From Actinomycetes bacterium (GTDB lineage Bacteria > Actinomycetota > Actinomycetes > Nanopelagicales > Nanopelagicaceae), in NCBI GenBank assembly GCA_014190015.1, contig BJFT01000003.1, positions 30,190-94,189 of the forward strand: DNA of 64,000 nt, read 5' to 3'. The stretch's first letter is position 1, and every line of letters begins with the position of its first letter. Under the pieces are notes generated by a model. That model saw only the letters and a list, made by a program, of their open reading frames with translations, was not told the origin of the DNA and made no database searches. The translations under genes and the position numbers were made by a program. Positions 19,707-27,411 of this stretch are shown here, piece after piece.

Positions 19707-21146
19707 TTATGCGTCGAGTTCAGATTTGCGCTTTGCAACGAAGTCAGTGAGTTCAGCCAAAACTTGTGGATCCATCTCTGGCTTTTCGTACTCTTCTAAC
19801 TTCTTCTTCCAAATTTCTTCAGCGCGAGCACGAGTATCTTTCGCGCCAAGACGCATCCAGCGCTCGTAGTTATCGCTATTTGTTAAAAATGGACGATAGA
19901 AGCAGTCACGGAAACGCTCCATTGTGTGGGCTGCTCCGAGGAAGTGGCCACCATGGCCAACTTCAACGTGAGCATCAAATGCCAGAGAGTCTTCGTTAAA
20001 TTCAAGTGGTGTGAATTCAGCCATCAATGATTGCAGAATTTCAATATCGACTACGAACTTGTCGTAAGAAGAAACCAATCCGCCTTCGAGCCAACCAGCT
20101 GTGTGCATTACCCAGTTAGTTCCAGATAGGAATGTTGGCATCATCGTCATCATTGTTTGATACGCAGATTGTGCATCAACTGTTTGTGATGAGTTCAAGC
20201 CGCCACCGCCACGGAAAGGAAGGTTAAGCGAGCGTGCAATCTGGCCAGTGCAGAGAAGACCAATTCCTGATTCTGGTGTACCAAATTGTGGTGATCCTGA
20301 TTGCATATCAATATTTGATAAGAATGAACCAAATACAACTGGTGCACCTGGTCGAATCAGTTGAACGAGCGCGATAGCAACAAGTGCTTCTGCCATTTGC
20401 TGTGCAAGAGTTGCAGGAATAGTCACTGGACTCATCGCACCCATGAGTAAGAATGGTGTTGTAACAACTGGTTGTCCGGCTAATGCGTATTCGCGCATTG
20501 AGTCCAACATACGATCATCCCAACGCAGTGGAGAGTTGCAGTTAACGAGAGAAATTAGGGCTGGAGTCTCTTCGATTGCCGCGCGACCACCATGAATGAT
20601 TTCAGCCATACGAATAACATCTTTAGCATTTTCGTGAGTTACGACGTTACCCATAAAGAATTTGTCAGTAAGTGTTGCCGCTGCAAATGCCATATCTAAG
20701 TGGCGTGAATCAAGTGATAAATCATTAGGTTCTGTTACAACGCCACCGACTGAATCGAGTGAGTCAAATGATTGCGCTAGGCGGCAGAAGTTTTCGTAAT
20801 CTGCAAATGAACCATCGCGGCGAACATCGCCTTCACGAACGAATGGTGGGCCATACACCGCACCGAAAACCATTGAGTCGCCACCGATATGAACATTGTT
20901 CTTTGGATTGCGAGCGCGCAAATCAAATTCGCGCGGAGCTTTAGCAACTTGCTTCATTACCCAATCAGGATCGAACTTAACTGTTTCACCAGAGACTTCT
21001 TGTCCTGCTTCGCGCAACATGTCTACCGCCCAAGGGGAAGCAAACTCGATACCAATTTCAGAGACGATGCGACGCCAACCTGCGTGCAGCGTTGCCATAG
21101 ATTCTTGACTCAATATGTCATAACGCGGCATCTTGTTCTGGAACAC
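19707..21146 (-). CDS. mtgB: Non-pyrrolysine MttB-family methyltransferase, probable glycine betaine:corrinoid methyltransferase
   Basis: A 479-residue member of the trimethylamine methyltransferase superfamily (COG5598). True MttB needs pyrrolysine read from an in-frame amber codon. This frame runs full length without any internal stop, so it belongs to the non-Pyl group that includes glycine betaine methyltransferase MtgB. Family-like stretches include FRGGGGLNSSQTVDAQSAY near residue 305 and DAHVEVGHGGHFLGAAHT near residue 390. It would move one methyl from glycine betaine to the cobalt of the corrinoid protein encoded divergently, leaving dimethylglycine. The GTG at 21146 has AAAGG eight bases upstream. 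Carnitine or proline betaine remain possible, but choline-to-betaine genes next door favour glycine betaine. Confidence 0.85.
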   Translation of the reverse strand: MFQNKMPRYDILSQESMATLHAGWRRIVSEIGIEFASPWAVDMLREAGQEVSGETVKFDPDWVMKQVAKAPREFDLRARNPKNNVHIGGDSMVFGAVYGPPFVREGDVRRDGSFADYENFCRLAQSFDSLDSVGGVVTEPNDLSLDSRHLDMAFAAATLTDKFFMGNVVTHENAKDVIRMAEIIHGGRAAIEETPALISLVNCNSPLRWDDRMLDSMREYALAGQPVVTTPFLLMGAMSPVTIPATLAQQMAEALVAIALVQLIRPGAPVVFGSFLSNIDMQSGSPQFGTPESGIGLLCTGQIARSLNLPFRGGGGLNSSQTVDAQSAYQTMMTMMPTFLSGTNWVMHTAGWLEGGLVSSYDKFVVDIEILQSLMAEFTPLEFNEDSLAFDAHVEVGHGGHFLGAAHTMERFRDCFYRPFLTNSDNYERWMRLGAKDTRARAEEIWKKKLEEYEKPEMDPQVLAELTDFVAKRKSELDA

Positions 21147-21208
21147 AGTTGTGGCCTTTCGGATCGATAAAGCTTGTGCGGGTAATTCAACTCTATTGTG
21201 CGTGGCTA

Positions 21209-21267
21209 TTGACCGCTCACACGCCAGAAGAATACGCTAGGAACATGGAACAGGGGTTCCATATAGT
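21209..21267 (+). promoter_or_regulatory. Promoter and IclR-type operator of the corrinoid operon
   Basis: TTGACC (21209-21214) and TACGCT (21233-21238) form a sigma-70-like promoter with an 18-base spacer. Just downstream, near the expected start of transcription, is a perfect 7-bp inverted repeat ATGGAAC-AGGG-GTTCCAT (21245-21262), similar in form to operators of IclR-family regulators. A second -10-like TATAGT overlaps its end (21262-21267). The regulator gene follows directly, so autoregulation and control of both divergent operons are likely. Confidence 0.6.
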
Positions 21268-21290
21268 GAAACAGTTTCGGGAGGGGCCAC

Positions 21291-22088
21291 ATGGCAAAAT
21301 CCGAATTAACAACTGGAACGCAAGCGATTGATCGCGCTACTGCGTTACTCACTGATGTCTTGCAATCACAAAATCCACAACTACTTGGTGCACTTGCACG
21401 CACTCATGACATTCCAAAGAGCACTACATCTCGAATTCTCGGAGCGCTCGAACGCGCAGGCCTTGTTCAACGCGATCGCAACGGTGCATTCTTAGCAGGA
21501 CACGTCCTTACATCTTTTGCACGTGAACAAAATCAGGATTCCGTACTCGTAGCTCGTATGCGCACAGTGCTTGAAACACTCTCTGATCGCACTGGTGAAA
21601 CTTCGAACTTAGCTGTTCCTGGAAATGGATTTATCAATCTCTTAGATCAAGTAGATGGTCAATATTTATTAGGAGCAACAAACTGGATCGGAAAGCGCGT
21701 TCCGTATCACGCCTCAGCACTTGGAAAAGTTTTGCTCGCATACTCTGCAGTGACAATCTCATCTGGTCGCCTTGAGCGCCTGACAGATAAGACAATTACT
21801 TCTCGCACACGTTTACTTGAAGAACTCGAAGAAGTACGTCGTCGTGGATTTGCCATTATCGAAGATGAATTAGAAGAAGGATTAGTTGCAGTTGCAGCTC
21901 CTATTCGCGAACTCGATGGTCGAGTCGTTGGTGCGATTTCTGTCTCTGGTCCATCTACTCGCTTAAGCAATAAAGAACTTATTCGAATCGGAGATCTCAT
22001 CATCTCTGAAATCGATGCAGTACAAATCAATCGCAAGAAAAAACCCCAGATGCCTAATCAAAAAATAGGAAAGGTCGGCGCAGCATGA
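21291..22088 (+). CDS. IclR-family transcriptional regulator
   Basis: A 265-residue IclR-type protein. The N-terminal winged helix (residues about 8-70) contains HDIPKSTTSRILGALERAGLVQRD, and the C-terminal effector-binding domain contains YHASALGKVLLAYS near residue 142 and VAAPIRELDGRVVGAISVSGP near residue 200. Effectors of this family are usually small catabolic intermediates, so betaine, dimethylglycine or choline are reasonable guesses only. A GGGAGGGG ribosome site precedes the ATG. It lies between the two divergent halves of the betaine pathway and overlaps the corrinoid-protein gene by four bases, marking it as their local regulator. Confidence 0.88.
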   Translation: MAKSELTTGTQAIDRATALLTDVLQSQNPQLLGALARTHDIPKSTTSRILGALERAGLVQRDRNGAFLAGHVLTSFAREQNQDSVLVARMRTVLETLSDRTGETSNLAVPGNGFINLLDQVDGQYLLGATNWIGKRVPYHASALGKVLLAYSAVTISSGRLERLTDKTITSRTRLLEELEEVRRRGFAIIEDELEEGLVAVAAPIRELDGRVVGAISVSGPSTRLSNKELIRIGDLIISEIDAVQINRKKKPQMPNQKIGKVGAA

Positions 22089-22750
22089 CACATGACGAGA
22101 TCATCAAGGCTCTCTTTGATGAAACGATGATTGGCAATGCTCCAGCAGTACTCGAACTCACAAATAAGGCGCTTGCAGAAGGAATGGGTCCAGACACCAT
22201 TTTGTTCGAAGCACTTATTCCATCTCTAGAAGAAGTTGGCGCACGTTTCGAACGTGGCGATTACTTCGTTCCAGAAATGCTTATTGCCGGTAAGGCAATG
22301 TCAGGTGCACTAAACGTTTTGCGTCCACTGCTTGCAGAGACAGGCGCTGAAACAGTTGGAACATTCCTTATGGGAACAGTTAAGGGCGATGTTCACGACA
22401 TCGGCAAGAACCTTGTAAATATCATGCTCGAAGGAGCTGGATTTAAGGTTATTGATATCGGTGTACAGGTTGCTCCAGAAAAATTCATCGCAGCAATCAA
22501 CGAACACCAACCAGATATTTTGGGAATGTCAGCATTCCTCACAACAACAATGCCAATGTTTAAGGTCAATATCCACGAGATTACTAAGGCCGGACTTCGC
22601 GACAAGGTAATCATCATGGTGGGTGGCGCACCTGTAACACAGGAATATGCAGATGCAGTTGGAGCAGATGGCTTTGCAGCGGATGCATCAACTGCAGTTC
22701 GCGTTGCTAAGGATCTAATCCAGAAGAAGCGTGCACTGGTAAATGCCTAA
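22085..22750 (+). CDS. mtgC: Methyltransferase corrinoid protein (MtgC/MtbC-like)
   Basis: A 221-residue B12-binding methyl carrier. The N-terminal helical cap domain (residues about 1-85) contains FERGDYFVPEMLIAGKAM. The Rossmann-like cobalamin domain carries the DxHxxG motif in KGDVHDIGKN, His at about residue 104 being the lower cobalt ligand, followed by SAFLTTTM and GGAPVT. It accepts the methyl from the MttB-family enzyme and passes it to tetrahydrofolate via the MtgA-like enzyme. It overlaps the regulator stop (ATGA). No corrinoid synthesis gene is in the window, so cobalamin must come from elsewhere in the genome or from outside. Confidence 0.93.
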   Translation: MTHDEIIKALFDETMIGNAPAVLELTNKALAEGMGPDTILFEALIPSLEEVGARFERGDYFVPEMLIAGKAMSGALNVLRPLLAETGAETVGTFLMGTVKGDVHDIGKNLVNIMLEGAGFKVIDIGVQVAPEKFIAAINEHQPDILGMSAFLTTTMPMFKVNIHEITKAGLRDKVIIMVGGAPVTQEYADAVGADGFAADASTAVRVAKDLIQKKRALVNA

Positions 22751-23138
22751 ATTATTAAACCTGTTGCTAGCTGTCGAACATGGCATGAAAAAGCCTGTGT
22801 GGGATTGCACTATGTGCGGACAATGCGTTCTGCACTCAACAGGTATGACATGTCCAATGACATGTCCCAAAACGCTGCGCAATGGTCCTTGCGGTGGGGT
22901 CCGCGAAGATGGTCATTGCGAAGTAAAACCAGAGATGAGATGTGTTTGGGTTAAGGCCTACGATCGTAAAGTTTCTCTTCCGCTACCGACCGTGTGGAAA
23001 GAGCATTACAACGATCTACGCCCACCCGTTGATATGCAACTCAAGGGAACTTCTTCATGGGTTAACTTGATTACAAAGCGTGATCAACAAACTCCTGCAG
23101 GATGGGCCAAGCGCAAAGAAGAGACGGGCGCACATTAA
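22743..23138 (+). CDS. metV: MetV-like Cys-rich partner of methylene-THF reductase (MTHFR C-terminal domain)
   Basis: A 131-residue Cys-rich protein matching the MTHFR_C/MetV domain known from acetogens and some aerobes. Cys clusters CTMCGQC near residue 21 and CPMTCPKTLRNGPCGG near residue 37, plus later single Cys residues, probably bind zinc or an iron-sulfur cluster. It is shorter than acetogen MetV proteins (about 200). It overlaps the corrinoid gene by eight bases and the metF stop/start by one base, so stoichiometric synthesis with MetF is likely. It is probably an electron-transfer or scaffold subunit for oxidising CH3-THF. Confidence 0.8.
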   Translation: MPKLLNLLLAVEHGMKKPVWDCTMCGQCVLHSTGMTCPMTCPKTLRNGPCGGVREDGHCEVKPEMRCVWVKAYDRKVSLPLPTVWKEHYNDLRPPVDMQLKGTSSWVNLITKRDQQTPAGWAKRKEETGAH

Positions 23139-24040
23139 TGTCTAAGCTGCGCGATTTACTTACACAATCTAAGGACGTTGTTTACACCGCTGAATTTCCT
23201 GTCATAGATGGCGGCGGCATGGAACAAGTTAAGAAAAACGTAGACCGTCTTTCTCCTTGGTTTGTAGCAGTAAATGCAACAGATAACACAGCAGCGCACG
23301 CGCACGCTTCAAATGTCTCTGTAGCAATTGCAATGAAACAGCACGGCCTTGAACCAATCATGCAAATTGTCTGTCGCGATAAGAATCGTCTTGCAGTTCA
23401 AGCCGATATGGCCGGTGCAAATCTGCACGGCATTGAAAACATCGCACTCCTTACCGGTGATGACGTCACCGCAGGTGATGAACCGGAGACTCGGCGCGTA
23501 TTTGATCTAGATGGCCCACAAGCAATTAATGTCGCATCAATTCTTAATGCAGGTACTTATCTTTCTGGTCGCAAACTAAGCCCTGCGCCCAATTTCTTTA
23601 TTTGTTCCGTTGAAAACCCCTTCGCTCCCCCACATGATTACCGCATCGAGCGCGCACTGAAAAAACACCGTGCTGGCGCTCAGATGATTCAACTTCAAAT
23701 TGGTTATCACCCAGATCGTCTCGAAAAATTCTGCGCCGGCGTTGCTGCAACAGTTCCAGATTTAGCAATTATTCCCAGCGTTGTTCTTATTAAGAGTGCA
23801 AAGCCACTCGGCTTTATGAACGATAAAGTTCCGGGCATCAGCGTTCCCCAAGAAGTTATTGATCGTGTTGCTCAATCAGCAGATCAAGCAGAAGCTGCAT
23901 ACCAACTTGCACTCGAACAAGCCAAGCACGCACTCTCCTTGCCAGGTGTGCGTGGATTGCACATCACAGATTTCCGCCACGATGACACTCTTGAGCGGTT
24001 AATGTACGACCTCGGCCGAACACCAAACCAATACAAGTAA
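23138..24040 (+). CDS. metF: 5,10-methylenetetrahydrofolate reductase, MetF type
   Basis: A 300-residue flavin-dependent MTHFR. The start at 23138 (MSKLRD) is preferred to the track's 23102 because it overlaps the upstream stop as TAATG. TAEFPVIDGGGMEQV holds the N-terminal Glu of the first strand, NATDNTAAHA follows near residue 48, and the folate-site motif LTGDDVTAGDE is near residue 105. In most bacteria MetF makes CH3-THF for methionine. Here, between methyl-transfer genes and with a MetV partner, it more likely runs in the oxidative direction, turning CH3-THF from betaine into CH2-THF. Confidence 0.85.
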   Translation: MSKLRDLLTQSKDVVYTAEFPVIDGGGMEQVKKNVDRLSPWFVAVNATDNTAAHAHASNVSVAIAMKQHGLEPIMQIVCRDKNRLAVQADMAGANLHGIENIALLTGDDVTAGDEPETRRVFDLDGPQAINVASILNAGTYLSGRKLSPAPNFFICSVENPFAPPHDYRIERALKKHRAGAQMIQLQIGYHPDRLEKFCAGVAATVPDLAIIPSVVLIKSAKPLGFMNDKVPGISVPQEVIDRVAQSADQAEAAYQLALEQAKHALSLPGVRGLHITDFRHDDTLERLMYDLGRTPNQYK

Positions 24041-24054
24041 CAGGAGCTGCGCAC

Positions 24055-24918
24055 ATGCATACAGTCGTTCAATCAGCATCAAAGACCGTAACTATCGGCC
24101 ACGATCAACCTTTCGTCATTATTGGTGAGCGCATTAACCCAACAGGTCGTAAGAAGTTTCAAGAACTATTGCGTGCAGGAGATCTCTCAACTATTGCTGT
24201 AGATGTTGAATCTCAAATCAAGGGCGGCGCTGACATGCTAGATGTCAACATGGGTGTGCCACTAACTGATGAACCGGCACTTTTGTCCAAGGCCATCAAG
24301 ATGATTCAAGGTATGACTGATATGCCAATTTGTATTGACTCATCCGTTATTGAAGCGCTGCAAGCAGGACTTGAAGCGTACGAGGGTAAAGCACTCGTTA
24401 ACTCAATGACCGGTGAAGATGATCGTATGGAATTAATCCTGCCGCTGATTAAAAAGCACAATGCTGCAATTATTGCGCTACCAAATGATGAGATTGGTAT
24501 TCCAGCAACTGCCGCAGAGCGCATTGTTATTACAGAAAAGATTATCCGAACTGTAGAAAAACACGGCATCTCACTAGATAACTTAGTTATTGATCCACTT
24601 GCAATGACTGTGGGTGCAGACCCTGATGCAGTTAAAATCACGTTGGAAACCATTCACCTCATCCGTGAAAAATTTGGCCTAAACATGACACTCGGTGCGT
24701 CAAATATTTCATTTGGTCTTCCAAATCGTCACGCTCTTAACGCTGCATTCTTGCCAGCTGCAATGTCACACGGTCTGACATGTGCGGTCATGGATGCACG
24801 CACACCAGCGATTAATGAAGCAGTTCGCGCTGCAGATCTATTGCTCGGTATGGATCAATGGGGCGGAAATTGGATTACACGATTCCGTGCACAAGAAGCG
24901 GCAAAGGCAGAGGGATAA
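24055..24918 (+). CDS. mtgA: Methyl-corrinoid:tetrahydrofolate methyltransferase (MtgA/AcsE-like)
   Basis: A 287-residue pterin-binding TIM-barrel protein of the DHPS/methyltransferase fold. IIGERINPTGRKKF near residue 22 is the family's characteristic opening, MLDVNMGVP near residue 61 contains the Asp-Asn pair that binds the pterin, and GASNISFGLPNR near residue 222 is the late conserved loop. It would take the methyl from methyl-Co(III) on the corrinoid protein to tetrahydrofolate. It lacks the homocysteine and B12 domains of methionine synthase. An AGGAG site is 10 bases before the ATG. Confidence 0.9.
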   Translation: MHTVVQSASKTVTIGHDQPFVIIGERINPTGRKKFQELLRAGDLSTIAVDVESQIKGGADMLDVNMGVPLTDEPALLSKAIKMIQGMTDMPICIDSSVIEALQAGLEAYEGKALVNSMTGEDDRMELILPLIKKHNAAIIALPNDEIGIPATAAERIVITEKIIRTVEKHGISLDNLVIDPLAMTVGADPDAVKITLETIHLIREKFGLNMTLGASNISFGLPNRHALNAAFLPAAMSHGLTCAVMDARTPAINEAVRAADLLLGMDQWGGNWITRFRAQEAAKAEG

Positions 24919-24921
24919 GTC

Positions 24922-26826
24922 ATTAGCAAAAAAGAGCTCGACCCGTCACTTATTCCAGCACACGATGGAACAGGTCGCATCAAGCTGACTTTTCGCGTGC
25001 TCGAAAAAGATGGTTCAGTTGCAAATGAAAAAGGTTTCACTGTTCCAACTGGTGTGAGTGCATTTGACGCGGCATCCTGGAACGGAATTGCAATTGATTC
25101 AACCTGCGGTGGATACGGAACATGTAAGAAGTGTCGTATCAAAGTAACAACAGGAGATGTCGAACCTTCCAAACTTGATTACCGTGCCTTTACTGAAACA
25201 GAGATCAAAGAGGGCTGGCGTTTGGCGTGCTTAGTTCGCGCTGCCAAAGATGTCACACTCGATGTTCCACCGCTAACAACTCGTCCAAAGGCTGCAACAG
25301 TTGGTGTTGGACGCCAAGTTATTTTGCGCCCTGCCGTACAAAAGCGTTACGTCGAATTAGAAGAGCCAACGCTTCATGATCAGCGCACAGATATTGTCCG
25401 TTTATTTGATGCTATCGATGACATTGAAGCAACTATCTCCTTAGCTGCAATGCGCAATCTGCCAAAAGTTCTTCGATCTTCATACTTCAAAGTAACCGCC
25501 GTCTTTGTAGATCAAGAACTCATCGACATTGAAGCAGGCGATACAACTGAACTTCGCTACGGAATTGCCTATGACTTAGGCACAACAACGGTTGTTGCAA
25601 CGCTGCTTGATTTAAATACCGGCACACCTGTTGCGGTTAAATCCATGCTCAATAAACAACAACCATTTGGCGCTGATGTAATTTCTCGAATTTCAGCAAC
25701 CATGATGGATACGACCGCACTTGATCGTCTGCGTAGATTTGCGCAACAAACTTTGGCAGAACTCAGTGCTGAAGTATGCGAAGAAGCAGGCGTTGATCCA
25801 CGAAATGTTTATGAAGTAGCACTTGCAGGCAATGCAACGATGACGCAACTGGCTCTCGGTATTGATCCAGAACCACTAGGTGTTGCTCCATTTATTATGG
25901 TCAGCGCATCTTTTCCTGATGTTCAGGCATCAGAACTCGGAATCAACGTTCACCCACGCGCAAAAGCAGTAATCATGCCTTCACTCGGTGCCTACGTTGG
26001 CGGCGACATTGTTGCTGGCGCACTTGCATCCGGTATGGATCGCGACAAGCGCCTTCGTTTGTTTATTGATGTGGGTACAAACTGCGAAATTATCTTAGGA
26101 GATGGCGACAAGATTCTTGCAACCGCTGCTCCTGCTGGACCAGCCTTTGAAGCAGCATCCATTAAATGTGGAGTACGCGCAGCATCTGGCGCCATTGAAA
26201 CAATCAAAGTTGTAGATGGCGATTTAGAAATTGGAACGATTGAAAATACAAAAGCAATCGGTATCTGTGGTTCAGGCCTTGTTGATGCGTGCGCATCCCT
26301 TGTTCAATTGGGATTACTTGATAACTCAGGACGTTTTGTTACACCTGAACAAGCAGCAATTGCGGCTCCAAAAGTTGCACATCGTCTTGTCGAACGCGAA
26401 GGCGAGCGAGTATTTGTATTGACATGGGGCGGAACCGAAGGCGATCTCAATGATTGCGTATTTTTAACACAACGCGATGTTCGCGAACTTCAATTCGCTA
26501 AAGCTGCAATTGCAACTGGTTGGGCGCTATTGCTCGAAGAGTTTGGTGTTGCAGAGAGTGAAATCCAACAAGTTTTATTGGCAGGCTCATTCGGTTCTTA
26601 TCTATCCCCGGCATCAGCGGTAAAAATCGGATTAGTTCCTAAGCTTCCAGTGATGCGCATTGTCTCTGCTGGAAACGTTGCTGGTGAAGGCGCCAAGATG
26701 GTTTTGTTATCTGCCCAAGAGCGAAACGGTGCGATGGCGCTTCTGGATGAAATCGATTACATCGAATTATCTGATCGCGCAGACTTTAACGATAAGTTCG
26801 TTGAGCGCCTGAGCTTTCCTGCGTAG
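24922..26826 (+). CDS. RamA-like corrinoid reductive activator (ferredoxin plus ASKHA-like domain)
   Basis: An iron-sulfur protein of about 634 residues that would use ATP to reduce inactive Co(II) corrinoid back to Co(I). The N-terminal [2Fe-2S] ferredoxin domain has CGGYGTCKKC at about residues 62-71. The large C-terminal part has ASKHA-like nucleotide motifs YDLGTTTVVATLLDL and FIDVGTNCEIILG. The track's GTG at 24997 would cut off the first ferredoxin strand (RIKLTF). The only in-frame start between the upstream stop and that strand is ATT at 24922, with GAGGGA eight or so bases before it, giving an N-terminus ISKKELDP. An ATT start is rare, so an assembly error (ATG) is the main alternative. 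Confidence 0.85.
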   Translation: MSKKELDPSLIPAHDGTGRIKLTFRVLEKDGSVANEKGFTVPTGVSAFDAASWNGIAIDSTCGGYGTCKKCRIKVTTGDVEPSKLDYRAFTETEIKEGWRLACLVRAAKDVTLDVPPLTTRPKAATVGVGRQVILRPAVQKRYVELEEPTLHDQRTDIVRLFDAIDDIEATISLAAMRNLPKVLRSSYFKVTAVFVDQELIDIEAGDTTELRYGIAYDLGTTTVVATLLDLNTGTPVAVKSMLNKQQPFGADVISRISATMMDTTALDRLRRFAQQTLAELSAEVCEEAGVDPRNVYEVALAGNATMTQLALGIDPEPLGVAPFIMVSASFPDVQASELGINVHPRAKAVIMPSLGAYVGGDIVAGALASGMDRDKRLRLFIDVGTNCEIILGDGDKILATAAPAGPAFEAASIKCGVRAASGAIETIKVVDGDLEIGTIENTKAIGICGSGLVDACASLVQLGLLDNSGRFVTPEQAAIAAPKVAHRLVEREGERVFVLTWGGTEGDLNDCVFLTQRDVRELQFAKAAIATGWALLLEEFGVAESEIQQVLLAGSFGSYLSPASAVKIGLVPKLPVMRIVSAGNVAGEGAKMVLLSAQERNGAMALLDEIDYIELSDRADFNDKFVERLSFPA

Positions 26827-26829
26827 AAC

Positions 26830-27411
26830 ATGTCTGTTGCCGTAATTGCATGTGGTGCAATTGCCACACATATCTCAAACATAACTGATGCAGAAAAACT
26901 AGATGTAACCATCTATCCCCTGCCTCCACTTCTTCATAATCAACCTGCAAAAATTGCTGGCGAAGTTGAGAAAACTTATCTAGAAATTAAAGATAAGCAC
27001 ACTAAATGCGCTGTTGCATACGCCGATTGCGGTACATATGGCGCACTCGATACCGTCATTGAAAAACTCGGCTTAAAACGTTTAGGTGGCAATCATTGCT
27101 ATGACATCTTCGCTGGAAAAGAGAAGGTTCAGGCAATTATGGATGCTGACGCAGGAACTTATTTCTTAACTGATTTTCTCGTTAAATCATTTCATCGAAG
27201 CGTTATCGTCGAACTCGGCTTAGATAAGCGTCCTGATCTACGTGATGATTACTTTAAGCATTACAAGAAGATGGTGTGGCTAGCCCAGAATCCAACACCA
27301 GAGTTAAGCGTTATGGCGCAAGCGGCGGCGGATTTGATTGGCTTAGAACTTGAAATTGATGTTGTTGGTGAAGGCAGCCTGAAAGAACAAATCCTGGAAT
27401 TACTTAACTGA
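26830..27411 (+). CDS. DUF1638 protein
   Basis: A 193-residue DUF1638 protein, a family of unknown biochemical role that repeatedly occurs beside corrinoid methyltransferase genes. Conserved-looking residues include IACGAI near residue 5, YADCGTYG near residue 65 and GGNHCYDIFAG near residue 85. The several Cys and His residues could hold a metal or cofactor. It starts three bases after the activator stop and its 3' end overlaps the convergent fdsA gene by 12 bases. A role in corrinoid handling or repair is a guess from context. Confidence 0.85.
   Translation: MSVAVIACGAIATHISNITDAEKLDVTIYPLPPLLHNQPAKIAGEVEKTYLEIKDKHTKCAVAYADCGTYGALDTVIEKLGLKRLGGNHCYDIFAGKEKVQAIMDADAGTYFLTDFLVKSFHRSVIVELGLDKRPDLRDDYFKHYKKMVWLAQNPTPELSVMAQAAADLIGLELEIDVVGEGSLKEQILELLN

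Noticed and set aside
19707-21146. Pyrrolysine-containing MttB
   Set aside because: The frame is open over the full family length without an in-frame amber codon, so no pyrrolysine is needed. It belongs to the non-Pyl group.
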